Below, one piece after another: positions 15,380 to 22,653 of a stretch of DNA of 26,571 bases. Under the pieces are notes generated by a model that searched no databases, was not told the origin of the DNA, and saw only the letters and a program-made list of their open reading frames with translations. A program made the translations under genes and the position numbers. Source of the DNA: Streptomyces varsoviensis (lineage in GTDB: Bacteria; Actinomycetota; Actinomycetes; Streptomycetales; Streptomycetaceae); contig NZ_JOBF01000046.1 in assembly GCF_000718635.1 (NCBI RefSeq), positions 1 to 26,571 on the forward strand, written 5' to 3'. Positions within the stretch are counted from its first letter, which is position 1, and the number at the start of each line of letters is the position of its first letter.

Positions 15380-16516
15380 ATGTGCGCCGAGAACCACCCC
15401 GCGACCAGGAGGCCGACCCTGCCCACGACGCCCGCCGAAGCCGTCCTCCCCATCCGGCTGACCATGGACGACAGCGACTCCTGCTCCGACGTCGTCGACG
15501 CCCTGTTCCTGGGCCGGTTCGCGGCCGGCGAGCAGCCGTACGCCCGTAGCCACTCCGTCGACCGCGTCCGGTCCGGGGCGACGCTGCTGCCCGCCGCGGC
15601 GAAGGTGGTGCGCTCGGCGCGCGACGACGACCGCAGCGCGACGCTCGCCGAGGGCGACGGCTGGACGCTGCTGGTCTCCCGCTGGAACCGCGGCGCGGAC
15701 GTCACGGTGACGGCCACCACCGACGAGCTGGCCGAGCGGGTCCTGGGCCAGGCGGTCGACGGCGCGGAGGACGAGCCGGAGCCGCAGCCCGACCACGTGA
15801 CCATGGGCTTCTGGTACGTCTCGCCGCGGCGCGGGCCGCACCGCACGACGCGGCGGATCTCGGCCGGCACGTGGGAGGAGATCCGGCCCAACTACACGGC
15901 GCCGGTCGCCGACGCCATGGACCGGCTGATGAAGGTCACCCCGGACGACATCGCGGGCCGGCTGCTGCTCCTGCACGGCCCGCCCGGCACGGGCAAGACC
16001 TCGGCGCTGCGCACGCTGGCCCGCTCGTGGCGGGACTGGTGCCAGGTGGACTGCGTGCTCGACCCCGAGCGGCTCTTCAACGACGTCGGCTATCTGATGG
16101 ACATCGCGATCGGCGAGGACGAGGGCACACCGAAGGGCCGGTGGCGGCTGCTGCTCCTGGAGGACTGCGACGAGCTGATCCGCGGCGAGGCGAAGCACAC
16201 CGCGGGCCAGGCGCTGTCCCGGCTGCTGAACCTCACCGACGGGCTGCTCGGCCAGGGCCGCAACGTGCTGGTCGGCGTCACCACCAACGAGGACCTGGAG
16301 CGGCTGCACCCCGCGGTCGTACGGCCGGGCCGCTGCCTGGCGCGGATCGAGGTCGGCTCGCTGACCCGCGCCGAGTCGGTGGCCTGGCTCGGCCACGAGG
16401 ACGGCGTGGGCCGCGACGGCGCGACGCTCGCCGAGCTGTTCGCGCTGCGCCGCGGCACGGGCCCGGCGTCGGTCCCGGCGCGGCACGAGGACAAGGACGC
16501 GGGCCTGTACCTCTGA
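15380..16516 (+). CDS. AAA+ ATPase with an N-terminal DUF5925-type domain
   Basis: This 378-residue protein has an N-terminal region (about 24-185) resembling the actinobacterial DUF5925 domain, including GFWYVSPRRGPHR and EIRPNY. An AAA+ module follows: Walker A GPPGTGKT at 200-207, Walker B LLLLED at 257-262, a sensor-1-like VGVTTNEDL at 298-306, and an arginine-finger-like HPAVVRPGR at 310-318. AAA+ proteins of this class remodel other proteins; the target is not known. The ATG at 15380 has only a poor ribosome site, but codon bias stays strong from there, so I prefer it to the ATG at 15464. The gene stands alone: divergent from the glycoside hydrolase gene and 91 bases ahead of the next gene. 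Confidence 0.87.
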   Translation: MCAENHPATRRPTLPTTPAEAVLPIRLTMDDSDSCSDVVDALFLGRFAAGEQPYARSHSVDRVRSGATLLPAAAKVVRSARDDDRSATLAEGDGWTLLVSRWNRGADVTVTATTDELAERVLGQAVDGAEDEPEPQPDHVTMGFWYVSPRRGPHRTTRRISAGTWEEIRPNYTAPVADAMDRLMKVTPDDIAGRLLLLHGPPGTGKTSALRTLARSWRDWCQVDCVLDPERLFNDVGYLMDIAIGEDEGTPKGRWRLLLLEDCDELIRGEAKHTAGQALSRLLNLTDGLLGQGRNVLVGVTTNEDLERLHPAVVRPGRCLARIEVGSLTRAESVAWLGHEDGVGRDGATLAELFALRRGTGPASVPARHEDKDAGLYL

Positions 16517-16607
16517 CCTCCGGGCTCCCAGGCCCTCAGACAAGCCCAGTCCAGTCAAGCCCAGACATCCCTGGCATCTCCGAAAATCTCAAAACGGGAG
16601 TCACATA

Positions 16608-17432
16608 GTGAGTTCGGCCTCGGTCAACGGCATAACGGTCGGCTACGACGACGAGGGCGGCGGCGCGCCGCTGCTGCTCGTGCACGGCCACCCCTTCGAC
16701 CGCTCGATGTGGGCGCCGCAGGTGGCGGCGTTCGCGGGGCCGTCGCGCCGGGTGATCGCCCCGGACCTGCGGGGCTACGGCGCGTCGAGCGTCGTGCCGG
16801 GCGTCACGCCGCTGTCCGTCTTCGCGGAGGACCTCGCCGCGCTCCTCGACCACTTGGGCATCGACGGCGCGGTGATCGGCGGCCTGTCGATGGGCGGGCA
16901 GATCGTGATGGAGTTCTTCCGCCTCTTCCCGGAGCGGGTACGGGGGCTGCTCCTCGCGGACACCTTCCCGGCCGCGGAGACCGAGGCCGGGAAGGCGGCG
17001 CGCGGCGCGATGGCGGACCGGCTGCTGCGCGAGGGCATGGCCGGGTACGCCGAGGAGGTGTTGACGAAGATGGTCGCTCCGGCCAATGTCGAGGCGCTGC
17101 CGGAGGTGGCCGCGCATGTGCGCCGGATGATGACGGGCGCCCCGGCCGAGGGCGCGGCGGCGGCGCTGCGGGGCCGGGCGCTGCGCCCCGACTACGCGGA
17201 GCTGCTGACGCGCGTCGCGGTGCCCGCGCTGGTCGTGGTCGGGCGCGACGACGAGTACACGCCGGTCTCGGACGCGGAGGCCATGCACGCGCTGCTGCCG
17301 GACTCGGAGCTGGTGGTGATCGAGGGCGCCGCCCATATGCCGAACCTGGAGCGGCCCGAGGAGTTCGACAAGGCGCTGGGCGCCTTCCTGGACCGCGTGC
17401 AGCCGGTGACCGCGGTTCAGCCCTTGCCGTAG
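16608..17432 (+). CDS. Alpha/beta hydrolase
   Basis: This 274-residue protein is a standard single-domain alpha/beta hydrolase. It has LLLVHGHPFDRSMW (oxyanion HG at 26-27), the nucleophile elbow GLSMGG with S94, GRDDEYTPV with acid D215, and AAHMPNLERP with H243. No signal peptide is seen. The substrate cannot be told: an esterase, lactonase or C-C hydrolase are all possible. The start is a GTG at 16608 with GGGAG eight bases upstream. Its last 16 bases overlap the end of the convergent GntR regulator gene, so the two messages are complementary at their 3' ends. Confidence 0.93.
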   Translation: MSSASVNGITVGYDDEGGGAPLLLVHGHPFDRSMWAPQVAAFAGPSRRVIAPDLRGYGASSVVPGVTPLSVFAEDLAALLDHLGIDGAVIGGLSMGGQIVMEFFRLFPERVRGLLLADTFPAAETEAGKAARGAMADRLLREGMAGYAEEVLTKMVAPANVEALPEVAAHVRRMMTGAPAEGAAAALRGRALRPDYAELLTRVAVPALVVVGRDDEYTPVSDAEAMHALLPDSELVVIEGAAHMPNLERPEEFDKALGAFLDRVQPVTAVQPLP

Positions 17433-17794
17433 GCGGCCCGCAGGGCGTCGTGCACGGCGGCTCGCGCGGCGCGTTCGTCCAGGCCGAGGCGGTGGACGCG
17501 CTGGGCGTACGCCTCGGCGGCGGTGGCGGCCTCCTTCTCGGCCGAGTCGCCGGCGGCGGCGACGAAGGTGCCGTTGCGGCCGCGGGTCTCGATCACGCCG
17601 TCCGCCTCCAGGGCGCGGTACGCCTTGGCGACGGTGTTGGCGGCGAGGCCCAGGTCCTCGGCGAGACCGCGTACGGTCGGCAGTTTGTAGCCGGTGGGGA
17701 GCGCGCCGGAGCGGGCCTGGCCGGCGATCTGGGCGCGGAGCTGTTCGTACGGCGGGGGCTGCGCGCCCGGGTCGAGGGTGATACGCAAGGCCAC
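17417..17794 (-). CDS. GntR family regulator, YtrA type
   Basis: This is a 125-residue protein, the short length typical of the YtrA group. A winged helix starts at PPYEQLRAQIAG and has the signature LPTVRGLAEDLGLAANTVAK and YRALEADGVIETRGRNGTFV. A brief alpha-helical tail follows instead of a large ligand domain. I chose the GTG at 17794 because GGGAG lies eight bases upstream and the family begins close to this point; an ATG at 17833 would add 13 residues and is leaderless-looking. YtrA regulators usually control nearby membrane transporter genes and themselves, but none is adjacent here. A short inverted repeat just upstream is a candidate autoregulatory site. Confidence 0.9.
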   Translation of the reverse strand: MALRITLDPGAQPPPYEQLRAQIAGQARSGALPTGYKLPTVRGLAEDLGLAANTVAKAYRALEADGVIETRGRNGTFVAAAGDSAEKEAATAAEAYAQRVHRLGLDERAARAAVHDALRAAYGKG

Positions 17795-17824
17795 GGTGGG
17801 ACTCCCGGCTGGGGGGTGGTTTGT

Positions 17825-17839
17825 CGCACTCATTGTGCG
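17825..17839. promoter_or_regulatory. Inverted repeat upstream of the GntR gene
   Basis: CGCAC at 17825-17829 and GTGCG at 17835-17839 are perfect 5-bp arms around TCATT, ending 31 bases before the preferred start. GntR-type regulators bind short palindromes and often repress themselves, so this is a plausible operator. If the ATG at 17833 is the true start, the repeat instead overlaps the coding start. Confidence 0.4.
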
Positions 17840-17913
17840 CTACGCGCCACGCGCCATGCCCCGCGCGCCGGTCGCCCCGCCGTGGCCGCCTGCTATGGCG
17901 TCTCCGGTGGTGC

Positions 17914-19773
17914 CTACAGCTCCAGCTCGACGCCGTAGTTCCGCAGCCAGGTGTCGAGGCCGAGGACGAGTTCGGTGCCGGCCCGGTTCTCGGCGCCGGT
18001 GGGGTCGGCGAGGGCGTCGGCGACGACGCCCCTGTCGAGCAGCGGCTGCACCGGGGCGCTCTTGTCGGCGGTGACCTGCTTGAGTTCGTCGCGCAGCGCG
18101 ACGGCGTAGCGCGGGTCCTGGGTGCTGGGGTAGGGGCTCTTGACGCGGTCGGCGACGGCGTCCGGGAGGACGTCGCGGGCGGCGGCGCGGAGCAGGGACT
18201 TCTCGCGGCCGTCGAACGTCTTCATGGCCCAGGGGGTGTTGAAGACGTACTGGACGAGGCGGTGGTCGCAGAACGGCACGCGGACCTCCAGGCCGACGGC
18301 CATGCTGGCGCGGTCCTTGCGGTCGAGGAGTATCTGCACGAAGCGGGTCAGGTGCAGATAGCTGATCTCGCGCATGCGGCGCTGGAGCCCGGTCTCGCCG
18401 TCGAGGTGCGGGACTTCGGCGAGCGCCTCGCGGTAGCGCTGGTGCTCGTAGCCGGCGAGGTCGAGCTTGGCGAGGAGGCTGCGGTCGAGCAGCCCCTCGC
18501 GGCCGGGGGCGCGGCGCTTGCCGCCGGCGAAGCTGCTGGCGACGCCGGCGGCTATCCAGGGGAAGGTGTCGGCGTTGACGGACTCGGGGTCGTGGAACCA
18601 GCGGTAGCCGCCGAACACCTCGTCCGCGGACTCGCCGGACAGTGCGACGGTCGAGTGCTCGCGGATGGCCTTGAAGAGGAGGTAGAGGGAGGTGTCGCCG
18701 TCGCCGAAGCCGATGGGGAAGTCGCGGGCGGTCAGTACGGCGCCGCGGTGGGTGCGGCTCATGAGGTCGGCGGTGTCGAGGGTGATGTCGGCGTGGTCGG
18801 AGCGTACGTGCTCGGCGAGGGCGTGCGCGTACGGGCCGTCCGGGGTGGGGCGCAGGTCGTCGGCCTTGAAGTTCTCGGTGTAGCCGGTGAAGTCGACGGC
18901 GAAGGAGCGGACGGGGCCGTTGCCCGCCTTCTTGAGGCCCTGGGCGGCGAGGGCGGTGATGGCGGAGGAGTCGAGGCCGCCGGAGAGCAGGGTGCACAGC
19001 GGGACGTCGGCGATGAGCTGGCGGGTGACGATGTCGTCGAGCAGTTCGCGCACCGTGCGGATGGTGGTGTCGAGGTCGTCGGTGTGCTCGGAGGACTCCA
19101 GGGCCCAGTAGCGGCCCACGGTGAGCTGTCCGCGGCGCACGCGCACGGTGTGGCCGGGCCGTACCTCGTACATGCCCTTGTAGATGGCGTGGCCGGGGGT
19201 CTTGGTGAAGGCGATCAGCTCGGACAGGCCCTCGGCGTCGACGGCGGGGCGTACGGAGGGGTGGGCGAGGATGGCCTTGGGCTCGGAGCCGAAGAGGACG
19301 CCGTCGGGGGTGGGGTAGTAGTAGAGCGGCTTGATGCCCATGCGGTCGCGGACGAGCAGGAGTTCTTCGGTGCGCGGGTCCCAGAGGGCGAAGGCGTACA
19401 TGCCGTTGAGGCGTTCGGTGAACGACTCGCCCCATTCGAGGTAGGCGTGCAGCACGACTTCGGTGTCGCTGCTGGTGCGGAAGGTGTGGCCGAGCCCTTC
19501 GAGTTCGGCTTTGAGCTCGCGGTAGTTGTAGACCTCGCCGCTGTAGGTGGTGGCGAGGAGGGTGCGGCCGTCGCGCTCGACGAGCATCGGCTGTTTGCCG
19601 CCCTCGATGTCGATGACGGCGAGGCGGCGGTGGCCGAAGGCGGCGTGGGTGTCCAGCCAGATGCCGGCGGCGTCGGGGCCGCGGCAGCTCATCGTCCGCG
19701 TCATCGCGTCGAGCGTGCCGCGCTCGGCGGTCAGGTCCTTGTCGTAGGAGATCCAGCCGGTGATCCCGCACAT
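17914..19773 (-). CDS. asnB: Asparagine synthetase (glutamine-hydrolysing)
   Basis: This 619-residue class B enzyme begins MCGITGW, with Cys2 as the glutaminase nucleophile. It has CRGPD near 30, SGEVYNYREL at 78-87, and SSDTEVVLHAY, all from the glutamine amidotransferase domain. The ATP-pyrophosphatase loop SGGLDSS is at 264-270, with LSGESADEVFGGY and a VPFCDH motif later. It makes asparagine from aspartate, glutamine and ATP, or amidates a related carboxylate. The length and motifs are complete. The ATG at 19773 is fixed by the need for Cys at position 2, with AAGGGG upstream. It stands alone, so a metabolic role is most likely; nothing nearby marks it as a specialised amidotransferase. 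Confidence 0.93.
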   Translation of the reverse strand: MCGITGWISYDKDLTAERGTLDAMTRTMSCRGPDAAGIWLDTHAAFGHRRLAVIDIEGGKQPMLVERDGRTLLATTYSGEVYNYRELKAELEGLGHTFRTSSDTEVVLHAYLEWGESFTERLNGMYAFALWDPRTEELLLVRDRMGIKPLYYYPTPDGVLFGSEPKAILAHPSVRPAVDAEGLSELIAFTKTPGHAIYKGMYEVRPGHTVRVRRGQLTVGRYWALESSEHTDDLDTTIRTVRELLDDIVTRQLIADVPLCTLLSGGLDSSAITALAAQGLKKAGNGPVRSFAVDFTGYTENFKADDLRPTPDGPYAHALAEHVRSDHADITLDTADLMSRTHRGAVLTARDFPIGFGDGDTSLYLLFKAIREHSTVALSGESADEVFGGYRWFHDPESVNADTFPWIAAGVASSFAGGKRRAPGREGLLDRSLLAKLDLAGYEHQRYREALAEVPHLDGETGLQRRMREISYLHLTRFVQILLDRKDRASMAVGLEVRVPFCDHRLVQYVFNTPWAMKTFDGREKSLLRAAARDVLPDAVADRVKSPYPSTQDPRYAVALRDELKQVTADKSAPVQPLLDRGVVADALADPTGAENRAGTELVLGLDTWLRNYGVELEL

Positions 19774-19893
19774 AGTCGCGGTGTCCCCTTTCGGTTCGGC
19801 CGGCCCGGGCGTACCGGGACACAGCTCCGCCCCCGTCGGTCACGGTCTGCCACGGCGCGGCGGCCGACCGCGACGCCGACCGTACGCTCCGTT

Positions 19894-19912
19894 TAGATGC
19901 ATTCACCATCTA
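19894..19912. promoter_or_regulatory. Inverted repeat in the asnB/GNAT divergent region
   Basis: TAGATG at 19894-19899 and CATCTA at 19907-19912 form perfect 6-bp arms with seven bases between. It lies in an A/T-rich patch of otherwise GC-rich DNA, about 120 bases before asnB and 55 before the GNAT gene, a position suited to an operator for asnB. Confidence 0.45.
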
Positions 19913-19929
19913 TGGTTGGCAAAAACCTG

Positions 19930-19958
19930 TTGGAACCGGCCACGCGGCCCCGTAGCGT
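19930..19958 (+). promoter_or_regulatory. Promoter of the GNAT gene, probably giving a leaderless message
   Basis: TTGGAA at 19930-19935 and TAGCGT at 19953-19958 are 17 bases apart. A transcript would begin at about 19965-19967, at the ATG itself. No ribosome site precedes that ATG, which agrees with leaderless translation, common in actinobacteria. Confidence 0.5.
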
Positions 19959-19966
19959 GCGCCGCT

Positions 19967-20920
19967 ATGACCTTGACAGTCCGAGAATTCGCCCCGTCCG
20001 ACGCGGAGGCCGCCGCCGCGGTGCGGCGCGCGGCCGTCCCGTTCCTGCTGTCCACCGCCGAGTCGATCGCCTGGGAGGCGGCGCACTCCCCCGCCGAGCA
20101 GCGGTTCCGCATCCTGGTCGCCGAGGCCGACGGCCGGGTGATCGGCGTCGCCCGCGCCGGCCTCTACCACGGCAGCGCTGTGCCGGGGCGGGCCTTCGCC
20201 CAGCCGTACGTCCTGCCCGAGGCGCGGGGGCGCGGCGCGGGGCTCGCGCTGGTACGGGCCGCCGAGCAGTATCTGCGCGGCATCGGGGCGAACGCCGTGT
20301 ACGCGTGGGTGCTGGACGACGGGCACGCGCCGGGCTTCGCCGAACGGCGCGGCTACCAGCGGCGCCGCCCGAGCCGCCTCCAGCGGCTGGACCTCGTCCG
20401 CACTCCGCTGCCCGACCTCGCGCCGGACGCCGGAGTCGAACTGCGCGCCTTCGCCGACTTCGCGGACGACCCGCGACCGTTGTACGAGACGGACGTCGAG
20501 GCCATCGCGGACGAGCCGGGCGAAGTCGCCTTCAGCGGCATCACGTACGAGAACTGGCTCGAAGAGACCTGGCGCGTACCGCTGCTGGACCGCGACCTGA
20601 GCACGGCGGCCGTCGTGGACGGCACCGTCGCGTCGATCGCCATCGCCCACAGCGACGGCCGCACCCGCTACCTCTCCGCCGGCACCGGCACCCGCCGCGC
20701 CTACCGCGGCCGGGGCCTGGCCAAGCTCGTCAAGGCCCGCTCCCTGCGCCTGGCCCGCGCCGCCGGCCGCACCGAGGCGTTCACCGGCAACGACGACGAG
20801 AACGCCCCGATGCTGGCCGTCAACAAGTGGTTCGGCTACGAGCCGACCGCCGCCGAATGGCGCTACGTACGCGAGCTGAGCGGCAGCGCCACGGCGCGCG
20901 AGGGCGCCCCGGAGGCGTAA
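19967..20920 (+). CDS. Acetyltransferase with two GNAT domains
   Basis: This is a 317-residue protein of two tandem GNAT folds. The first has the acetyl-CoA loop PEARGRGAGLALV around 84-96. The second has YRGRGLAKLVKA around 246-257, followed by NDDENAPMLAVNKWFGYEP, which is typical of the C-terminal halves of such proteins. The layout is like that of mycothiol synthase and many streptomycete double-GNAT enzymes of unknown substrate. Only one half usually remains active; both loops look intact here. The ATG at 19967 has no ribosome site, but a promoter sits at the right distance for a leaderless message. The last 58 bases overlap the convergent NUDIX gene. Confidence 0.88.
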   Translation: MTLTVREFAPSDAEAAAAVRRAAVPFLLSTAESIAWEAAHSPAEQRFRILVAEADGRVIGVARAGLYHGSAVPGRAFAQPYVLPEARGRGAGLALVRAAEQYLRGIGANAVYAWVLDDGHAPGFAERRGYQRRRPSRLQRLDLVRTPLPDLAPDAGVELRAFADFADDPRPLYETDVEAIADEPGEVAFSGITYENWLEETWRVPLLDRDLSTAAVVDGTVASIAIAHSDGRTRYLSAGTGTRRAYRGRGLAKLVKARSLRLARAAGRTEAFTGNDDENAPMLAVNKWFGYEPTAAEWRYVRELSGSATAREGAPEA

Positions 20921-21423
20921 CCGATCCCGTCCCCGCTCTCGTGCAGATGCAGCACGAACCGCTCCCCACGCCGATAGGCGTCCAACGCGGCCCGGCAGTA
21001 CGCGACCATGTCCTCCGGCAGCCCGTCGAGCGGAAACCACCCCAACTGCGAGCACTTGTGCGGCTCCCGGTTGACGGGCTCCCCGCACCCCTCCGCCACA
21101 TCCGCCTCGAAGAACCACCCGATCCGGGCCGCGCCCTCGGGCGCCCGATGCTGCATGACCAGCGCCACCCGCAGCACCTCGGGATCGAGCACCACCCCCA
21201 CCTCCTCCCAAGCCTCCCGAATCACAGCCGCCCGCACATCCTCCCCCTCCTCCAGATGCCCCGACGGCGCGTGCAACAGCCCATCCGCATACCCGGTATC
21301 CACCCGCCGCCCCAACAACACGTCCCCGCCCCGCCGCAGAATCAGATGCACATCGACGATCTCCTTGTGACGGGGGCGGGGGTTGGGGGCCGGGTGGGCG
21401 GTCTTGGCGTGATCGGTGGTCAT
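20863..21423 (-). CDS. NUDIX hydrolase
   Basis: This 186-residue protein has a perfect Nudix box from G55 to V77: G55, E61, R69-E70, E73-E74 and G76 in the right spacing. These residues bind the metal and cleave a nucleoside diphosphate linked to another group. The substrate is unknown. The C-terminal part contains KCSQLGWFPLDGLPEDM. The start has no clear ribosome site. Its 3' end overlaps the convergent GNAT gene by 58 bases, and both frames remain open and family-like. It begins 51 bases after the siderophore decarboxylase ends, on the same strand, so read-through is possible, but there is no obvious functional link. Confidence 0.9.
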   Translation of the reverse strand: MTTDHAKTAHPAPNPRPRHKEIVDVHLILRRGGDVLLGRRVDTGYADGLLHAPSGHLEEGEDVRAAVIREAWEEVGVVLDPEVLRVALVMQHRAPEGAARIGWFFEADVAEGCGEPVNREPHKCSQLGWFPLDGLPEDMVAYCRAALDAYRRGERFVLHLHESGDGIGYASGAPSRAVALPLSSRT

Positions 21424-21474
21424 GGACCGATCGTCGCATCCGGCACTGACAACGGGCCCGGGGCGGCGGGGGCG

Positions 21475-22653
21475 TCAGTTCAGGTAGTGGAAGGACGGGG
21501 GCGGGTGCATCAGGAAGTCGTGGTGGGAGATGTTCCAGGCGTAGGCGCCGGCCAGGGCGAAGGCGACGCGGTCGCCGGCGCGGAGTTCGGGGACGGGGGC
21601 GCGGGTGGCCAGGACGTCCTTGGGGGTGCAGAGCTGGCCGACGAGGGTGACGGGGGTGTCGCGGACGCCGGGGCGGGGCCAGGGGCGGGACCAGGTCTCG
21701 CGGGGGAGGACGGTGAAGGGGTGGCTGTGGGCCTTGGCGGCGGGGGTGCGCAGGTGGTGGGTGCCGCCGCGGAGCACCGCGAACGGCTCGCCGTGGCTGT
21801 GCTTGATGTCGAGCACGTCGGTGACGTACCAGCCGCAGTAGGCGGTCAGCGCCCGGCCGGGCTCGATCCGGAAGGTGCGGCCCGGGTGCCGGGCGGCGAG
21901 GGCGCGCAGGCCGTCGCCGTACGCGGCCCAGTCGAAGCGCTCGGCGGGCCGCCCGTAGTCGACGGCCATGCCGCCGCCCACGCAGACCTCGGGCAGGTCG
22001 AGCCCGTACCGCGCCTCGGCGTCGCGCGTCCAGTCGGCGATCCTGGCGGCCACGGCGAGCTGCGCGGCGGCGTCGAGGCCGCTGGCCAGGTGGGCGTGGA
22101 TGCCGCGCAGTCGCAGCGGGCCGTCGCCGGTGAGGAGGGGCAGGCAGTCGCCGACGTGGTCCGGGTCCAGCCCGAAGGGGCTGGGGCGGCCGCCCATGGC
22201 CAGCGCCGCGCCGCCCAACTCGGCAGCCCCCAGCGGCAGGTTGACGCGGAGCAGCACGTCGGCCGCCGTGCCCCGGGCAGCGGCTTCGGCGGCCAGCAGC
22301 CGCAGTTCGTGTTCGCTCTCCACGTGGAAGCGTTCGACGCCCGCCGCCAGCGCCAGCCCCAGCTCCGCCTCCGTCTTGCCCGGCCCGCCGAAGGCCAGCG
22401 GGCGGCCGGGGGCGACCCCCCGTACGTGCGTGAGTTCGCCGCCCGAGGACACCTCGAAGCCGGTCACGTGCGGGGCGAGGGCGGCGAGGAGTTCGGGGGC
22501 CGGGTTGGCCTTGGCCGCGTAGTACAGCTCGACGCGGGGCGGCAGGGCGGCCCGTACGGCCCGCGCGTGCGCGTCGAGGGCCGTCAAGTCGTAGACGTAC
22601 GCCGGGAGTTCGTCCAAAGCGCGAGCGCGCTCGGCGGCGCGGGCGGTCAGCAT
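21475..22653 (-). CDS. PLP-dependent decarboxylase, SbnH-like, of siderophore synthesis
   Basis: This 392-residue fold-type III decarboxylase has the PLP lysine in YYAAKAN (K48), GGG at 226-228, EPGR at 264-267 and the active-site cysteine in QLCTPKD (C342). From memory of the family it matches SbnH of staphyloferrin B synthesis closely, including FGGPGKTEAEL, YVTDVLDIKHSHGEP, LRGGTHH and ISHHDFLMHP. SbnH decarboxylates a citryl-diaminopropionate intermediate; AcsE and PvsE play similar parts for achromobactin and vibrioferrin. Here it would decarboxylate an amino acid or its citryl conjugate. The ATG overlaps the preceding synthetase stop by seven bases, so the two are one operon. The exact substrate is inference. 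Confidence 0.9.
   Translation of the reverse strand: MLTARAAERARALDELPAYVYDLTALDAHARAVRAALPPRVELYYAAKANPAPELLAALAPHVTGFEVSSGGELTHVRGVAPGRPLAFGGPGKTEAELGLALAAGVERFHVESEHELRLLAAEAAARGTAADVLLRVNLPLGAAELGGAALAMGGRPSPFGLDPDHVGDCLPLLTGDGPLRLRGIHAHLASGLDAAAQLAVAARIADWTRDAEARYGLDLPEVCVGGGMAVDYGRPAERFDWAAYGDGLRALAARHPGRTFRIEPGRALTAYCGWYVTDVLDIKHSHGEPFAVLRGGTHHLRTPAAKAHSHPFTVLPRETWSRPWPRPGVRDTPVTLVGQLCTPKDVLATRAPVPELRAGDRVAFALAGAYAWNISHHDFLMHPPPSFHYLN

Noticed and set aside
17821..19909. A long plus-strand frame opposite asnB, rich in Gly, Val and Glu
   Set aside because: It is the mirror of a confidently identified asparagine synthetase and contains no motif of its own.
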